DNA of 16,683 nt from Firmicutes bacterium UBA3871 (GTDB lineage Bacteria > Bacillota > Clostridia > Peptostreptococcales > Anaerovoracaceae). The translations under genes and the position numbers were made by a program. The DNA lies in NCBI GenBank assembly GCA_002392265.1, contig DGGP01000133.1, positions 1-16,683 on the forward strand, in the 5' to 3' direction. Below the pieces are notes generated by a model, which did no database searches, was not told where the DNA came from, and saw only the letters and a list, made by a program, of their open reading frames with translations. Of the stretch, positions 1-8,164 are shown piece after piece (within the stretch, counting starts at the first letter, position 1; every line of letters begins with the position of its first letter).

Positions 1-671
1 TCCTTTGCATATCCCCAGTCACGAAGCGAGTCCAAATTTCCAAGTTCCAGATGGTCCTGCAGGCCAACTGCGATTCTCCCTGCTGCGCGCGTAATTTTTC
101 TTGTTACAAAGTTTTCGCCCCTACGCTCCGACTCGTGGTTAAACAGGATTCCGTTGCAAGCAAACATCCCGTATGCCTCACGATATTCCTTTATCATCCA
201 ATACCCATACTGCTTTGCAATAGCATATGGGCTGTACGGATGGAACGGAGTAGTCTCGCTCTGAGGGCATTCTTCCACTTTTCCGTATAACTCAGATGTT
301 GACGCCTGGTATATGCGACATGTTTTCTCCATACCGAGCATATGCACGGCTTCTAAAACACGAAGCACACCGAGAGCATCTATATCACCTGTATACTCTG
401 CAGCATCAAAACTGATCTGAACATGACTCTGTGCCGCAAGATTATATATTTCGTCCGGCTTTACCTCTCCGATTATTCTAATGATTGAACTTGAATCCGA
501 AAGGTCGCCTTCGTGGAGCTGAATCTTTTCAATAATATGATCTATACGTTGGGTGGTCGGAACAGACGAACGACGAATAATACCGTGCACTTCATACCCC
601 TTTTCAAGCAGAAACTCCGCGAGGTACGACCCATCCTGACCTGTAATTCCTGTAATCAATGCTGTTTTCAT
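1..671 (-). CDS. gmd: GDP-mannose 4,6-dehydratase (N-terminal 223 aa, cut by window edge)
   Basis: Converts GDP-D-mannose to GDP-4-keto-6-deoxymannose, the branch point to GDP-fucose, GDP-rhamnose and related sugars; cytoplasmic, NADP-dependent short-chain dehydrogenase fold. The reading frame starts at the ATG at 671 and stays open to base 1. The protein begins [14 protein letters not shown], the Rossmann glycine motif (G8, G11, G14). It has the STSELYG stretch with T125 and E127, and Y149-x3-K153. By position these match the Thr/Glu/Tyr/Lys catalytic set of the family. [15 protein letters not shown] (about 178-192) is also typical. Family members are about 345-370 aa, so roughly the last third lies outside the window. 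The start is one base after the manC stop (TAA-A-ATG), so the two are translationally coupled and gmd is the fifth gene of the operon starting near 5075. Identity is seen directly from motifs; the final sugar (fucose, rhamnose or other) cannot be told from this window. Confidence 0.96.
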   Translation of the reverse strand, partial: MKTALITGITGQDGSYLAEFLLEKGYEVHGIIRRSSVPTTQRIDHIIEKIQLHEGDLSDSSSIIRIIGEVKPDEIYNLAAQSHVQISFDAAEYTGDIDALGVLRVLEAVHMLGMEKTCRIYQASTSELYGKVEECPQSETTPFHPYSPYAIAKQYGYWMIKEYREAYGMFACNGILFNHESERRGENFVTRKITRAAGRIAVGLQDHLELGNLDSLRDWGYAK

Positions 672-672
672 T

Positions 673-1743
673 TTATAAATACTCCGTTCTGTTGCAAATC
701 TTCAAGTTTTCTATGATTTTCTTTATGTCACCGGTGCTGTTTTTGTCACATATCAACGTAACATCGTCGGTATCAATTACAACGAGGTCTTCTATTCCAA
801 CCGTTGCAATCAGTTTGCCGTTGCCTTGAATTATGGTGTTTTTTGTATCAATTGATACGACATTTCCATTAATAACATTCCCAAACTCGTTGCAAGGCTG
901 CATGCGCTCTATTGCGAGCCATGATCCAACATCATCCCATCCGAAGGAACCGCTCAGGATATAAATGTTCTCTGCTTTCTCCATAACGCCATAGTCTATC
1001 GATTCGGAGCGAAAAGCTTGGAATTCATTTTCAAGAACTTTTTCCTGCTCCTCGGTTCCGATAGCGGCTTTTATTCTCAAAAGACCTTCGTATGTCTCAG
1101 TCATGCTTTTCTTGAGGTTTGAAAGAATCGTTGAAACCTTCCAGATAAACATTCCACTGTTCCACAGATACTGCTGTGCAGCGATATATTTGCGAGCTGT
1201 TTCCGCATCTGGCTTTTCCACAAAACAGTCGACCTTGAAAGCTTCTCCCAGAGTCTCGTCCTGACTGATTTTTATATAACCGTAGCCTGTTTCGGGATAT
1301 GTCGGTGTAATTCCCAGTGTAACGAGATTATCCCCTTTTTCTGCGACATCTGCCGCTTCTGAAAGAGTTCTGCGGAATATCTGAGGATGCGTAATAAGAT
1401 GATCCGACGGGAGTACATACATTATCGCATCGTCATACTTTTTTGAAATATGAACAGCACCGAGACCGATGCACGGTGCTGTATTGCGACCAATCGGTTC
1501 ACAAAGGATGTTTTCATCCGGGATTTCCGGAAGCTGTTCTTTTACAAGTGTTTTATAGCTACGATTTGTTGCGATGTATATATCTTTAATATCCACAAGC
1601 GGCAGGATTCTCTCTACCGTTAGCTGAATCATAGTTTTCCCGTCGCCTGTCAGTGACAGGAACTGCTTTGGCAGATTGGCTCTGCTCTTTGGCCAAAATC
1701 TCTCGCCACGGCCTCCTGCCATTATGAGTGCTGTCTTTTTCAT
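673..1743 (-). CDS. manC: Mannose-1-phosphate guanylyltransferase
   Basis: Makes GDP-mannose from mannose-1-phosphate and GTP. I take the ATG at 1743 (356 aa), not the longer frame from 1788. It follows the manA stop by 2 nt, has GGAGGG at 1757-1762 (a long spacing, 13 nt), and places the nucleotide-binding signature at the N-terminus ([13 protein letters not shown], residues 9-21, then PKQF at 25-28). Further family motifs are [10 protein letters not shown] (82-91), PSDH (112-115), FVEKPD (174-179, sugar-binding region) and WNSGMF (194-199). It is the short monofunctional form: the C-terminal cupin phosphomannose isomerase domain of the roughly 470-aa bifunctional enzymes is absent. That fits a separate manA directly upstream. 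It feeds gmd directly downstream. No phosphomannomutase is present in the window, so mannose-6-P to mannose-1-P conversion must be encoded elsewhere. Confidence 0.95.
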   Translation of the reverse strand: MKKTALIMAGGRGERFWPKSRANLPKQFLSLTGDGKTMIQLTVERILPLVDIKDIYIATNRSYKTLVKEQLPEIPDENILCEPIGRNTAPCIGLGAVHISKKYDDAIMYVLPSDHLITHPQIFRRTLSEAADVAEKGDNLVTLGITPTYPETGYGYIKISQDETLGEAFKVDCFVEKPDAETARKYIAAQQYLWNSGMFIWKVSTILSNLKKSMTETYEGLLRIKAAIGTEEQEKVLENEFQAFRSESIDYGVMEKAENIYILSGSFGWDDVGSWLAIERMQPCNEFGNVINGNVVSIDTKNTIIQGNGKLIATVGIEDLVVIDTDDVTLICDKNSTGDIKKIIENLKICNRTEYL

Positions 1744-1745
1744 TT

Positions 1746-2729
1746 CTATCTTTCTTCCCTCCAAACTTTGGAAATGAGTATTCTGCATTTCCCCCGTACT
1801 CTATACTCCCCTATAGCCGCCGGCATAAAAAAGGATTCGCCGGTACGCACTCTGTAGGTTTTTTCCCCGGATATTATATCTCCTTCGCCTGATACGCAAA
1901 GCAGGTGCTGGAATGAGGCTCCGTCACAAACAAGTTTAGCCTCTGTTTCCACATCTGCTTTATACGCTCTGAAGTAACTGCATGAAAACATTTCCGTGAT
2001 TGAAAATCCCGGAAATGTTGCAACTCCGTTTGCTCTACATTCACTAGGTATAATCGGTTCGTAATTCATTACCTGCGCAGCACGCTCCAAATGAAGCGGG
2101 CGGAGGTTTCCGTCTACATCCTTACGGTTATAGTCATAAACTCTGAAGGTTGTGTTTGAGTTTTGCTGTATTTCAGCTATTACAATCCCCGCACCTATTG
2201 CATGAATCGTGCCAGGCAGAATGTAAAACACATCGCCTTTTTTAACAGGTACTTTGTTCAGCGCTTCGCATATACTGCCTTCTTTTGAGCGGCGTAAAAA
2301 CTCTGATTCCGTGATAGTCTTTGATAATCCCAGATATATGCTCGACTGAGGTTTACAGTCGACTATGTACCACATCTCGGCTTTTCCACTTTCGCCTTTG
2401 TCTTTGTTTGCTGTCACATCAGACGGATGCACCTGAATTGACAAGTCCTTTGCGGCATCTATAAGCTTTACCATGATAGGAAAAGTTTCACCGTGAGCAC
2501 AATCATCACCCCAAAAGCCCTTGCGGTCAATTTCCCCCAGTTCGAGGAGAGTCTTCCCTTTAAAGTCACCCTCTGCAACAACTGACATCCCATCCGGGTG
2601 TGCTGCAAGCTCCCAGCTTTCCGCGGTTACCTTTGGCGCATCACTCTTTCCGTATTCTTTTTTTAGCCGTTCGCCGCCCCAAAGGTACTCTTTGTAGCAC
2701 GGCTGAAGCTTTAACGGTCTATACTCCAT
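1746..2729 (-). CDS. manA: Mannose-6-phosphate isomerase, class I (327 aa)
   Basis: Zinc enzyme interconverting fructose-6-phosphate and mannose-6-phosphate, the entry step to GDP-mannose. The chosen ATG at 2729 sits two bases after the stop of the upstream glycosyltransferase (TAA-TA-ATG); a longer in-frame start at 2786 would overlap that gene and adds no conserved residues. The N-terminus KLQPCYKEYLWGGERL (7-22) is typical of the short Firmicutes class I enzymes. Zinc ligands are visible as Q99 and H101 in QVHPSD, E118 in AEMWYIV, and H176 in LPGTIHAIGAGI. The stretch EIQQNSNTTFRVYDY (186-200) follows the last ligand as usual. The C-terminal third is a second cupin-like beta domain. Its position between glycosyltransferases and manC shows a biosynthetic role in polysaccharide precursor supply rather than mannose catabolism (inference from context). 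Confidence 0.95.
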   Translation of the reverse strand: MEYRPLKLQPCYKEYLWGGERLKKEYGKSDAPKVTAESWELAAHPDGMSVVAEGDFKGKTLLELGEIDRKGFWGDDCAHGETFPIMVKLIDAAKDLSIQVHPSDVTANKDKGESGKAEMWYIVDCKPQSSIYLGLSKTITESEFLRRSKEGSICEALNKVPVKKGDVFYILPGTIHAIGAGIVIAEIQQNSNTTFRVYDYNRKDVDGNLRPLHLERAAQVMNYEPIIPSECRANGVATFPGFSITEMFSCSYFRAYKADVETEAKLVCDGASFQHLLCVSGEGDIISGEKTYRVRTGESFFMPAAIGEYRVRGKCRILISKVWREER

Positions 2730-2731
2730 TA

Positions 2732-3868
2732 TTATCCAAGTACTTCTTTGCATACCGAAATCAATTGCTGCGCAGAAGTCTCCCATGTAAATTTCTTTTC
2801 CTGCTCGTAACCTTTTTTTCTGAGGCTCTCTGCATATTCTTTGTCTGAAAGAACCTTCATGATAGCTTTAGCAATATCCCCTTCATCCAAAGGGTTAACC
2901 AAAGCTGCGGCATCACCGCATATTTCCGGCATTGATGCAGCATCCGAGGTTACAACAGGGCAACCCCAGTGCATCGCCTCAAGCGGCGGCATGCCAAACC
3001 CCTCGTAAAGAGAAGGGAAAACAAACAACTCCGCATTTTGATACAGACAGTTTCTTTCTCTGTTTGATATGTAGCCGGTAAAAATTATATCTTTGGCAAA
3101 AGTGCTTTCTTTTGCTGCCCTGTATATTTCTTCGTTCTGCCAGCCTTTACCGCCCGCCAAAACGAGCCGGTACGGCAGCTTTTCATTTTTCTTAAGCATT
3201 TCGAAAGCGTGAATCAGACGAACCAGGTTTTTCCTGGGTTCAATCGTGCCGACATAGAGAATGTATGGCTTGGTAATGCCGTATTTCCCTAATGTGACCT
3301 CTGAATCTGCGGTCTCCTCGGAAAAAGAAGGTGCGCTGTATATTACAGAAACCTTTTCTTCAGGAACGCCCAGCAGGTCTATGATTTCGCGTTTGGAAAA
3401 CTCCGAAATGGTGATGATTCTGTCGCTGCGCTTTGCGCTGCGCTCCATTCCGGCCGATATTCTCCGGAGATTGCGTGCGTCCATGGTCTCAGGGAACCTC
3501 ACATATGTCATGTCATAGACTGTTGTAATAATTTTTCCCCGTATTTTGGGCGGCACGATATAATTAAAAAAAACGGTTCCATCGGATTTCTGTGAAAAGA
3601 GGTTGTCGTAGGAAATTGGCAAAGCCCTCCAAAGTCTCCTATAAACTCCATACGGAAAAACACGGCTTACATTCATATCCATATCTATTCCCTGCAGCGC
3701 CTGACTATTATCATTCCTACCGCAGAAATTGAACAAATTACCGCAAAACTGTATTTCATCATCACTTTTCAGCCTTTTGGCAAGTTCGTATGTATATGTG
3801 CCTATTCCCGATCGCTTGCCGCAGCAGGGCTGCAGCTCAAGGGCAATGGTTTTTACCGTTTTGTTCAT
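2732..3868 (-). CDS. GT4-family glycosyltransferase (second of a tandem pair)
   Basis: Probable cytoplasmic, membrane-associated glycosyltransferase (378 aa) adding a sugar to the growing lipid-linked repeat unit. It has the GT-B fold of family GT4. The N-terminal domain has the [10 protein letters not shown] acceptor-side glycine loop (20-29). The C-terminal domain has [11 protein letters not shown] (205-215), the LAGGKGW turn (237-243), and [15 protein letters not shown] with the E-x7-E pair E289/E297. It resembles mannosyl/rhamnosyltransferases of the WbaZ/MtfB kind, which fits the GDP-mannose genes just downstream, but the sugar and linkage cannot be read from the sequence. The ATG at 3868 lies 28 nt after the upstream glycosyltransferase and has only a weak TAGGA ribosome site. 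Its C-terminal half is clearly similar to the neighbouring glycosyltransferase at 3897-5018, which suggests an old tandem duplication. Confidence 0.9.
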   Translation of the reverse strand: MNKTVKTIALELQPCCGKRSGIGTYTYELAKRLKSDDEIQFCGNLFNFCGRNDNSQALQGIDMDMNVSRVFPYGVYRRLWRALPISYDNLFSQKSDGTVFFNYIVPPKIRGKIITTVYDMTYVRFPETMDARNLRRISAGMERSAKRSDRIITISEFSKREIIDLLGVPEEKVSVIYSAPSFSEETADSEVTLGKYGITKPYILYVGTIEPRKNLVRLIHAFEMLKKNEKLPYRLVLAGGKGWQNEEIYRAAKESTFAKDIIFTGYISNRERNCLYQNAELFVFPSLYEGFGMPPLEAMHWGCPVVTSDAASMPEICGDAAALVNPLDEGDIAKAIMKVLSDKEYAESLRKKGYEQEKKFTWETSAQQLISVCKEVLG

Positions 3869-3896
3869 ATCCTAATCCATTAAATTGTCGGCGAAA

Positions 3897-5018
3897 TCAA
3901 ATTGACTCGATGACTTTGCCGAGTTTATCGGCAGAGTCCTCCCACGAAAAACGTTTTGCGTTTTCGAAGCCTTTTTCTACTATCGTGCTCCTGTATTCAT
4001 CATCAGTTAGAAGCCTGATTAGGCCTGCCGCTATATCGTCTGTGTCGTATGGGTTGACGTATTCGGCTGCGTCGCCCGCAGCTTCCGGCAGTGCGCTTAC
4101 ACTAGAGGTCAGAACTGCTGTGCCACATTGCTGCGCTTCGATTACGGGAATGCCAAAGCCTTCGTAAAGTGTGGGGAAGGCAAAAACTTCCGCCGCCGAG
4201 TATAGTGCTGCCTTGTGCTCGTCATCAACATAGCCGATTGAGTGAATGGCGTCTTTGGCTTTTATTTTCCGCAGCGCTTCTGCTTCGTCGAACTTCCACC
4301 CGAGGCCGCCGGCGATTACGAGTTCGTGCGGCAAATTGGTCTCAGCTTTCATTTTGTCAAAGGCCTGAATCAGCCTGACCAGATTTTTCCGTGGGTTCAG
4401 GCTGCCTACAAACAGGATGAACGGTTTTTCCAGATTGTAGCGCCTGCGCACCTCTGAAAGCATCTCTTCATCGCTCACCATCCTTATTTTGTCGGATGCG
4501 GCGCATGGGATGACATCTATTTTTTCGGCGGGAATCCCGAGGATATCCTGCATTTCTTTTTTAGTAAACTCTGATATTGCAATGAATCGCTCTGCGCGTT
4601 TGCAAAGATATTTGTATTGCTGCTTCCAAAGCAGTACGCGTGATTTCTGGTAGGTTTCACTCATGCGAAAAACTGCCAGATCCGTAATAATAGGGATTAC
4701 TTTGCAGCTCTTCGGAAGAACGAATGGCACCTTTGAATCCACCGTCAGCAAAACTGCGTTTTCGCAATATTTGCGCCCTAGGCCGAATGACTGGAAAGCG
4801 ATGCGCTTTATGCCCTCTTCATATGTGCATGGTGCTTCGATTACTTTTGTGTTTTCGGAGCAGTTAAACTCAGGGCTGTTTTTGGGGATTACTATTTCGC
4901 AATCCCTTTTTGTGATTTCAGTGAACGGTCCGAACCACTCCCGCATCATTATTCCGATGCCTGAGCTGTTTGATTTGTACTGCAGGGCATTTATTACTAT
5001 TTTTGTTTCCTTTGACAT
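3897..5018 (-). CDS. GT4-family glycosyltransferase (first gene of the GDP-mannose operon)
   Basis: Retaining GT-B glycosyltransferase, 373 aa, probably acting on a lipid-linked saccharide at the inner membrane face. It shows SSGIGIMMREW (18-28) in the N-terminal domain. The donor-binding domain has [18 protein letters not shown] (203-220), IAGGLGWKFDE (235-245), and FPTLYEGFGIPVIEA with E286/E294 as the E-x7-E pair. The layout parallels the next gene (2732-3868), but the N-terminal halves differ more. That fits paralogues with different acceptors and related donors. It is the promoter-proximal gene: the -10 at 5080-5085 puts the transcript start about 55 nt upstream. The sequence before the ATG has no strong Shine-Dalgarno, so translation start efficiency is uncertain. 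The donor may be GDP-mannose or a derivative (inference from manA-manC-gmd downstream). Confidence 0.9.
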   Translation of the reverse strand: MSKETKIVINALQYKSNSSGIGIMMREWFGPFTEITKRDCEIVIPKNSPEFNCSENTKVIEAPCTYEEGIKRIAFQSFGLGRKYCENAVLLTVDSKVPFVLPKSCKVIPIITDLAVFRMSETYQKSRVLLWKQQYKYLCKRAERFIAISEFTKKEMQDILGIPAEKIDVIPCAASDKIRMVSDEEMLSEVRRRYNLEKPFILFVGSLNPRKNLVRLIQAFDKMKAETNLPHELVIAGGLGWKFDEAEALRKIKAKDAIHSIGYVDDEHKAALYSAAEVFAFPTLYEGFGIPVIEAQQCGTAVLTSSVSALPEAAGDAAEYVNPYDTDDIAAGLIRLLTDDEYRSTIVEKGFENAKRFSWEDSADKLGKVIESI

Positions 5019-5079
5019 TATGTACTGCTCTATTTTTTATCTCAAACCCACCCGCTCGTGGGCATACACATACACTGTA

Positions 5080-5108
5080 ATTATACTATTTTGTGATGGG
5101 TTTATCAA
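5080..5108 (-). promoter_or_regulatory. Near-consensus sigma-70/SigA promoter of the GT-GT-manA-manC-gmd operon
   Basis: Read on the minus strand: TTGATA (5108-5103), 17-nt spacer, TATAAT (5085-5080). It is followed by a leader of about 55 nt to the ATG at 5018. The leader carries a small hairpin, CCCAC/GTGGG at 5047-5051 and 5058-5062. No second good promoter is evident in the short gaps of the operon. The element separates this operon from the accessory island on its right, with a terminator at 5187-5220 just beyond. Confidence 0.8.
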
Positions 5109-5186
5109 TATTTTTCGGCCAAAGAAACGCTGTTTTCAGATAATGTTTCAATCATAATTGATGCAGGGGGTATCATTATGTCAAAA

Positions 5187-5220
5187 CAAGCCCCGACTCA
5201 GTCAGCCGAGCCGGGGCTTG
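5187..5220 (-). terminator. Rho-independent terminator after the toxin-antitoxin genes
   Basis: Arms CAAGCCCCG (5187-5195) and CGGGGCTTG (5212-5220) form a 9-bp stem. Three further inner pairs (CTC/GAG) follow a one-base mismatch. On the minus strand the stem is followed by TTTTGA (5186-5181), a modest U-tract; on the plus strand the U-run is poorer. It lies about 88 nt past the toxin stop and upstream of the promoter at 5080-5108, so it insulates the two minus-strand units. Confidence 0.75.
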
Positions 5221-5307
5221 TTACTTAGTGCATATTAAAGCAGTATAAAGCAAGATATTAGGTTCTGTCCGCCTCTCGCTATATACGCTAAAAGAGACTC
5301 AGAAATG

Positions 5308-5610
5308 TCACAAATCTCGACCCACATATTGGATCGTTATAACATAGACTTTCTTCTTATCTTCATCAACCCGAAATATTGCTATGTAATTGTCAATTAA
5401 CAGCTGCTTATATCCTTTGTTAGCATAGAATCCAACTAATCTGTCCTGATGAGAATTCGGAAAGGTTGCAAGTCCCAAGATTGCTTCTTTAAGCCGGTTT
5501 AATTGTTTCCTTGCGGTTTCCGGTGCTAAAAACTCACTAGCTATGTATGTGTAGATATCGTCTAAATCTCTATAAGCTTTTTCTAGCAACTCAACTTCAT
5601 ATCTATCCAA
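5308..5610 (-). CDS. ParE/RelE-superfamily toxin of a type II toxin-antitoxin pair
   Basis: Small (100 aa) toxin-like protein of the RelE/ParE fold, paired with the antitoxin just upstream. The N-terminal helical hairpin (LEKAYRDLDDIYTYIA, 9-24) is typical of the superfamily: two helices packing on a beta sheet. The C-terminal strands include YKQLLIDNYIAIFRVDEDKKKVYVI (about 67-91) and the end IQYVGRDL. I chose a TTG start at 5610. It overlaps the antitoxin stop by 8 nt and has GGAG ten bases upstream; no ATG in this frame keeps the first helix. The family acts either as a ribosome-dependent mRNA endonuclease (RelE) or a gyrase inhibitor (ParE); the sequence does not decide. Expression is expected from the antitoxin promoter with translational coupling. 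Confidence 0.87.
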   Translation of the reverse strand: MDRYEVELLEKAYRDLDDIYTYIASEFLAPETARKQLNRLKEAILGLATFPNSHQDRLVGFYANKGYKQLLIDNYIAIFRVDEDKKKVYVITIQYVGRDL

Positions 5611-5866
5611 AATGCTTTTTCTCCAATTTATCGAACGCTACGGCCGCTTCAATTGTCTTTCCGGTTTCGGCAAATTCCTTTTCAGCTTCATAAATCACGT
5701 AATCTATGCGTGTTTCGCGCGCGAATTTTTCGTACAACTCGGCGCTCATTACCACCAAGTCGCTATAGCCATTCTTCGTTATAAAAATAGGCTCTTGGTT
5801 TTTATGTGCGAGTTCCGAAATAGCGCTTGTGTTACGTAAATCTCTAATTGGCATAATTGTTGGCAT
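5603..5866 (-). CDS. Phd/YefM-family antitoxin
   Basis: 87-aa antitoxin that should neutralise the downstream toxin and repress its own promoter. The N-terminus MPTIMPIRDLRNTSAISELA (1-20) and the following IFITKNGYSDLVVMSAELYEKF (27-48) are the classic Phd/YefM DNA-binding fold. The C-terminal part (about 50-87, acidic then basic) would be the toxin-wrapping tail. The start at 5866 is well supported by GGAGGTGA with 6-7 nt spacing. A second ATG at codon 5 sits in a near-duplicate sequence (ATGCCAA occurs at both). The stop codon lies inside the toxin gene (8-nt overlap), the usual order antitoxin then toxin. A perfect palindrome lies between its -35 and -10 elements. Confidence 0.9.
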   Translation of the reverse strand: MPTIMPIRDLRNTSAISELAHKNQEPIFITKNGYSDLVVMSAELYEKFARETRIDYVIYEAEKEFAETGKTIEAAVAFDKLEKKHFG

Positions 5867-5888
5867 AATCCTTCACCTCCGTTGCATT

Positions 5889-5918
5889 ATTATAGCATAA
5901 TTATGCTGCGTGCGTCAA
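5889..5918 (-). promoter_or_regulatory. Promoter with palindromic operator of the toxin-antitoxin pair
   Basis: On the minus strand TTGACG (5918-5913), 18-nt spacer, TATAAT (5894-5889). The spacer holds the 14-bp perfect palindrome AGCATAATTATGCT (5894-5907), which touches the -10 box. Two more GCATAAT half-sites in direct orientation lie at 5851-5857 and 5863-5869 across the antitoxin start codon. This is the expected arrangement for autorepression by a Phd/YefM dimer and its toxin complex. The -35 begins only about 15 bp after the stop of the gene at 5933. Confidence 0.8.
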
Positions 5919-5932
5919 GGTTAGTCAACATC

Positions 5933-6367
5933 TCAATGCCAAAAGAATCTTATTATTCTCGCTAAAACGCTCTCCCTTTTCATCGGTATGCGGTTTGGCA
6001 ATGGCTGCGCTGCAGTTCGTGGTGCCTGTCTTTGCCGGTGTGACTCTTGAGACCTATTCAGCTTGGCCATTGGGTCTTCTCCGGAAAACAGGCGCCCGCG
6101 GAAATCTTCGAGGTAGTCATAGTCGTCTTCTTCGCAAATGTCGGAATCAAAGCCTACCTCATGGGCCAGCTGGTTTCTGATCCATCGGGCATGCTTTAGG
6201 AGCGCATAATCATCTTTCCACGTCGCAATGGTCTGCCGCCCTCTGTAATCATTTGCTTCCATCTGGCGAATATACTCTGAAACGCCTTCCGCTGAAGAAT
6301 AGGCATCCCTTATGAATCCGTCTATGCTTTTGTATAAATCGACGTAGTCTATGTTTAGGTCACGCAT
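5933..6367 (-). CDS. Small HEPN-like protein with an Rx4H motif, function unknown
   Basis: 144-aa protein I do not recognise with certainty. Residues 1-95 are helical and acidic. They contain LKHARWIRNQLAHEVG (57-72), in which R64-N-x3-H69 matches the R-x4-6-H signature of HEPN domains, used by many toxin and defence RNases and also found in non-catalytic relatives. Residues 100-128 are a polar, Q/R/P-rich linker. The tail ILARIIRFFWH-like end (about 134-144) is hydrophobic and basic and might touch a membrane. The ATG at 6367 has GAGG nine bases upstream. It lies directly before the toxin-antitoxin promoter and after a decayed region, so it belongs to the accessory island. It may be a DUF family of Clostridia with a HEPN-like core (from memory, unverified). 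A catalytic role is inference only. Confidence 0.7.
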   Translation of the reverse strand: MRDLNIDYVDLYKSIDGFIRDAYSSAEGVSEYIRQMEANDYRGRQTIATWKDDYALLKHARWIRNQLAHEVGFDSDICEEDDYDYLEDFRGRLFSGEDPMAKLNRSQESHRQRQAPRTAAQPLPNRIPMKRESVLARIIRFFWH

Positions 6368-6630
6368 GTTGTATACCTCAAAATCCTATCTACAAGAAGC
6401 AACTAAACTATGAACCCCATCCAGTGTATTTTCAATACTGCAGACGAACTTTTCATCGGAAACTACGCTCACCAGTCCTGCTTACGCTGCAAGCGCTACC
6501 AAGATAGGCGCAATGATTTTGAGTTCGGCCTCCATCCGTTTTAAGTACGAGGTTGCTGTTATCCCCTTACAACCTAAACATCTTCGAGGTCTTAGATCGA
6601 AAAACGCCTCTATTTCTTTTTCTTTTTGGT
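6368..6630 (-). other. Non-coding gap with a possible decayed small reading frame
   Basis: No intact gene seen. On the minus strand a frame from the ATG at 6535 to a TAG at 6388-6386 would encode 49 residues. It starts MEAELKIIAPILVALAA but is broken by a TAA at 6484-6482. It has no good ribosome site, so it is either a relic or chance. The gap is more irregular in composition than the flanking genes. No clear terminator for the ATPase relic is visible, and only weak promoter-like boxes precede the gene at 5933-6367. Confidence 0.3.
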
Positions 6631-7776
6631 TTAATTTTTCAGGCAACCGATGGGAATCACAAACACACCGTCTTCTCTTTTGTATCCATATGGTGTACCG
6701 GTGATAACAATTTTTAAGTCCGGCAATCTGAGCGGGGGCTGCTTTTCGTTGGCATTATATTCTGCAATCAATTTTTCTATTTCTTTGAGATGAGCGGCAC
6801 CTTCCTCGATTTCCTTGCTCCCAAGTTTTATCTCTATCAACGCATATCTGCCATCTTTTAAGTGCAGTACGGCATCTGCCTCTAGCCCATATCTGTCATG
6901 ATAATATGATATAGTCCCACCCATAGACGACGAATACACTCGCAAATCTCTGATGCACAATGTTTCAAAGATAAAGCCAAATGCTTTAAGGTCCGTATTG
7001 AAATATTCCGGTGCGACCCCAAGAGCTGCAACAGCAATCGAAGGATCCACGAATTCCTTTTTGTCCGAGGACTGAATAGCCGTTTTCGATCTGATTGATG
7101 GACACCATGCCTCCACATCCTTGATTACGTACAACTTTTGAAGAGCCTTCAAGTAATCATAAAAGGTTGTTTCGCTCATGGAAAAATTTGCGTTGATGTC
7201 GCGCAAAATTGTTCGGTTGGAAGCAAATGTCGATATATTTCTGGCATAGGACCTAAGCAAGAGCCTAGTCCCTTTCTCGTCCCGTTTTATATTATCTACA
7301 TTGCTGACATCGTCTCTGCACAAGCTGTCAAAATAACTTCCGGAAATCATCAGCTTTGCTTTCGCAGTCTTTTTTATTACAGCCGATGGCCATCCACCTC
7401 GGCATGCAGCCATAATAATTCCGTCAACCGTTAAATCGGAAGTGCAATCTTCAGGAAGGGCTTTCCCTTCAAACAAAGCTGACAGCGAAACTTTCCCGTT
7501 GGATTCACCGGACTCGTAAAGGCTCATTGGATACATTTGGAGCGTATCTATTCTACCGGTTCCTGTATGCATAATTGCCGTTTTGTCAATGGAGTTTGAG
7601 TCAGTGAGGATGTATAGACCCGATTCATTTCTTTTATCAACGGAAACCCTTACTGCATCCCATAAATTCGGTGCTATCTGCCATTCATCGATAAGGCGCG
7701 GATTATCACCGACGAGCAAGTTCGATGGTTTTATCTGAGCAGTCTGTATATAAGAATCTCGCATATCCGTCAACAT
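6631..7776 (-). pseudogene. DUF4143-type ATPase (COG1373-like), N-terminally truncated
   Basis: Remnant of an ATP-binding protein of the AAA/DUF4143 family (usually about 430-450 aa). The open frame gives 381 aa from the first ATG. It keeps the Walker-B-like RLIDEWQ (27-33), HTGTGRIDTLQMYPMSLYES (70-89), a winged-helix-like segment ending ETTFYDYLKALQKLYVIKD, and a C-terminal PD-(D/E)xK-like core (EADAVLHL then ALIEIKLG). The ~50 N-terminal residues that hold the Walker A loop in the family are missing, and I found no trace of them in any frame upstream. Instead the upstream DNA is a 23-bp tandem array that runs into the start codon. The usual ILTGS sensor is ILTDS here. The C-terminus appears complete (PIGCLKN). 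There is no convincing ribosome site. I infer an inactive relic, possibly left by a deletion. A shortened functional form cannot be excluded. Confidence 0.75.
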
Positions 7777-7788
7777 TTTGCAATACTC

Positions 7789-7857
7789 GGCGAAGACTTT
7801 TGCGGTGTTTTGGCGAAGACATTTGTGGCTTTTTGGCGAAGAACTTTGCGGTATGCT
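7789..7857. repeat. Three imperfect 23-bp tandem repeats
   Basis: Units start at 7789, 7812 and 7835, each opening GGCGAAGA and continuing CTTTTGCGGTGTTTT with changes. Degenerate copies seem to extend the 23-bp period on both sides (cores TTTTGC near 7777 and TTTGC near 7868), so the array abuts or includes the first codons of the truncated ATPase. The period is not a multiple of three, so a coding repeat is unlikely. Confidence 0.75.
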
Positions 7858-8164
7858 TATGCAAGCCTTTGCAGGTCCCTTTCCTTAAATAGCACCATTG
7901 TGATGCTAGTTTGTTAGGCTTGTGGTATTTTCACGGGTTTTAATGTTTTATACCAACAAATTAGAGCTTTTGCCGGCAGAAAGTGACGCTCCCGGCAGTT
8001 TTTGGAAGGTTTTGCCTGCACTTTTTTGGTATAAATATGTCATATAGTGGTTCTCTACCACCAAGCTTGATCAATGAAGGTACAAATTGTTGGTAAGAAA
8101 CTCATTTTTGCGTAAAAATACCACTACTGAGCTGATTTGCGTGAGCAGAAAATGGGCACGCAAA
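7858..8164. other. Gene-free, inverted-repeat-rich spacer
   Basis: No supported gene. It contains a 10-bp perfect inverted repeat TTTATACCAA (7947-7956) / TTGGTATAAA (8026-8035), overlapped by a second pairing TACCAACAA (7951-7959) / TTGTTGGTA (8087-8095). A short hairpin GTGGT/ACCAC (8047-8051, 8057-8061), TTTTT-GCGT-AAAAA (8105-8118) and TTTGCGTG/CACGCAAA (8136-8143, 8157-8164) are also present. CCGGCAG occurs twice (near 7973 and 7992). This looks like the debris of a small mobile or repeat element, but no transposase is present. Confidence 0.4.

Noticed and set aside
5178..5228. A 16-codon plus-strand frame starting MSKQAPTQS with a G-rich stretch upstream
   Set aside because: It is almost entirely the terminator hairpin at 5187-5220; no gene-like length or neighbour supports it.
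7789..7857. CRISPR-like array
   Set aside because: The 23-bp units are directly adjacent with no spacers and diverge from each other; no cas genes are present.
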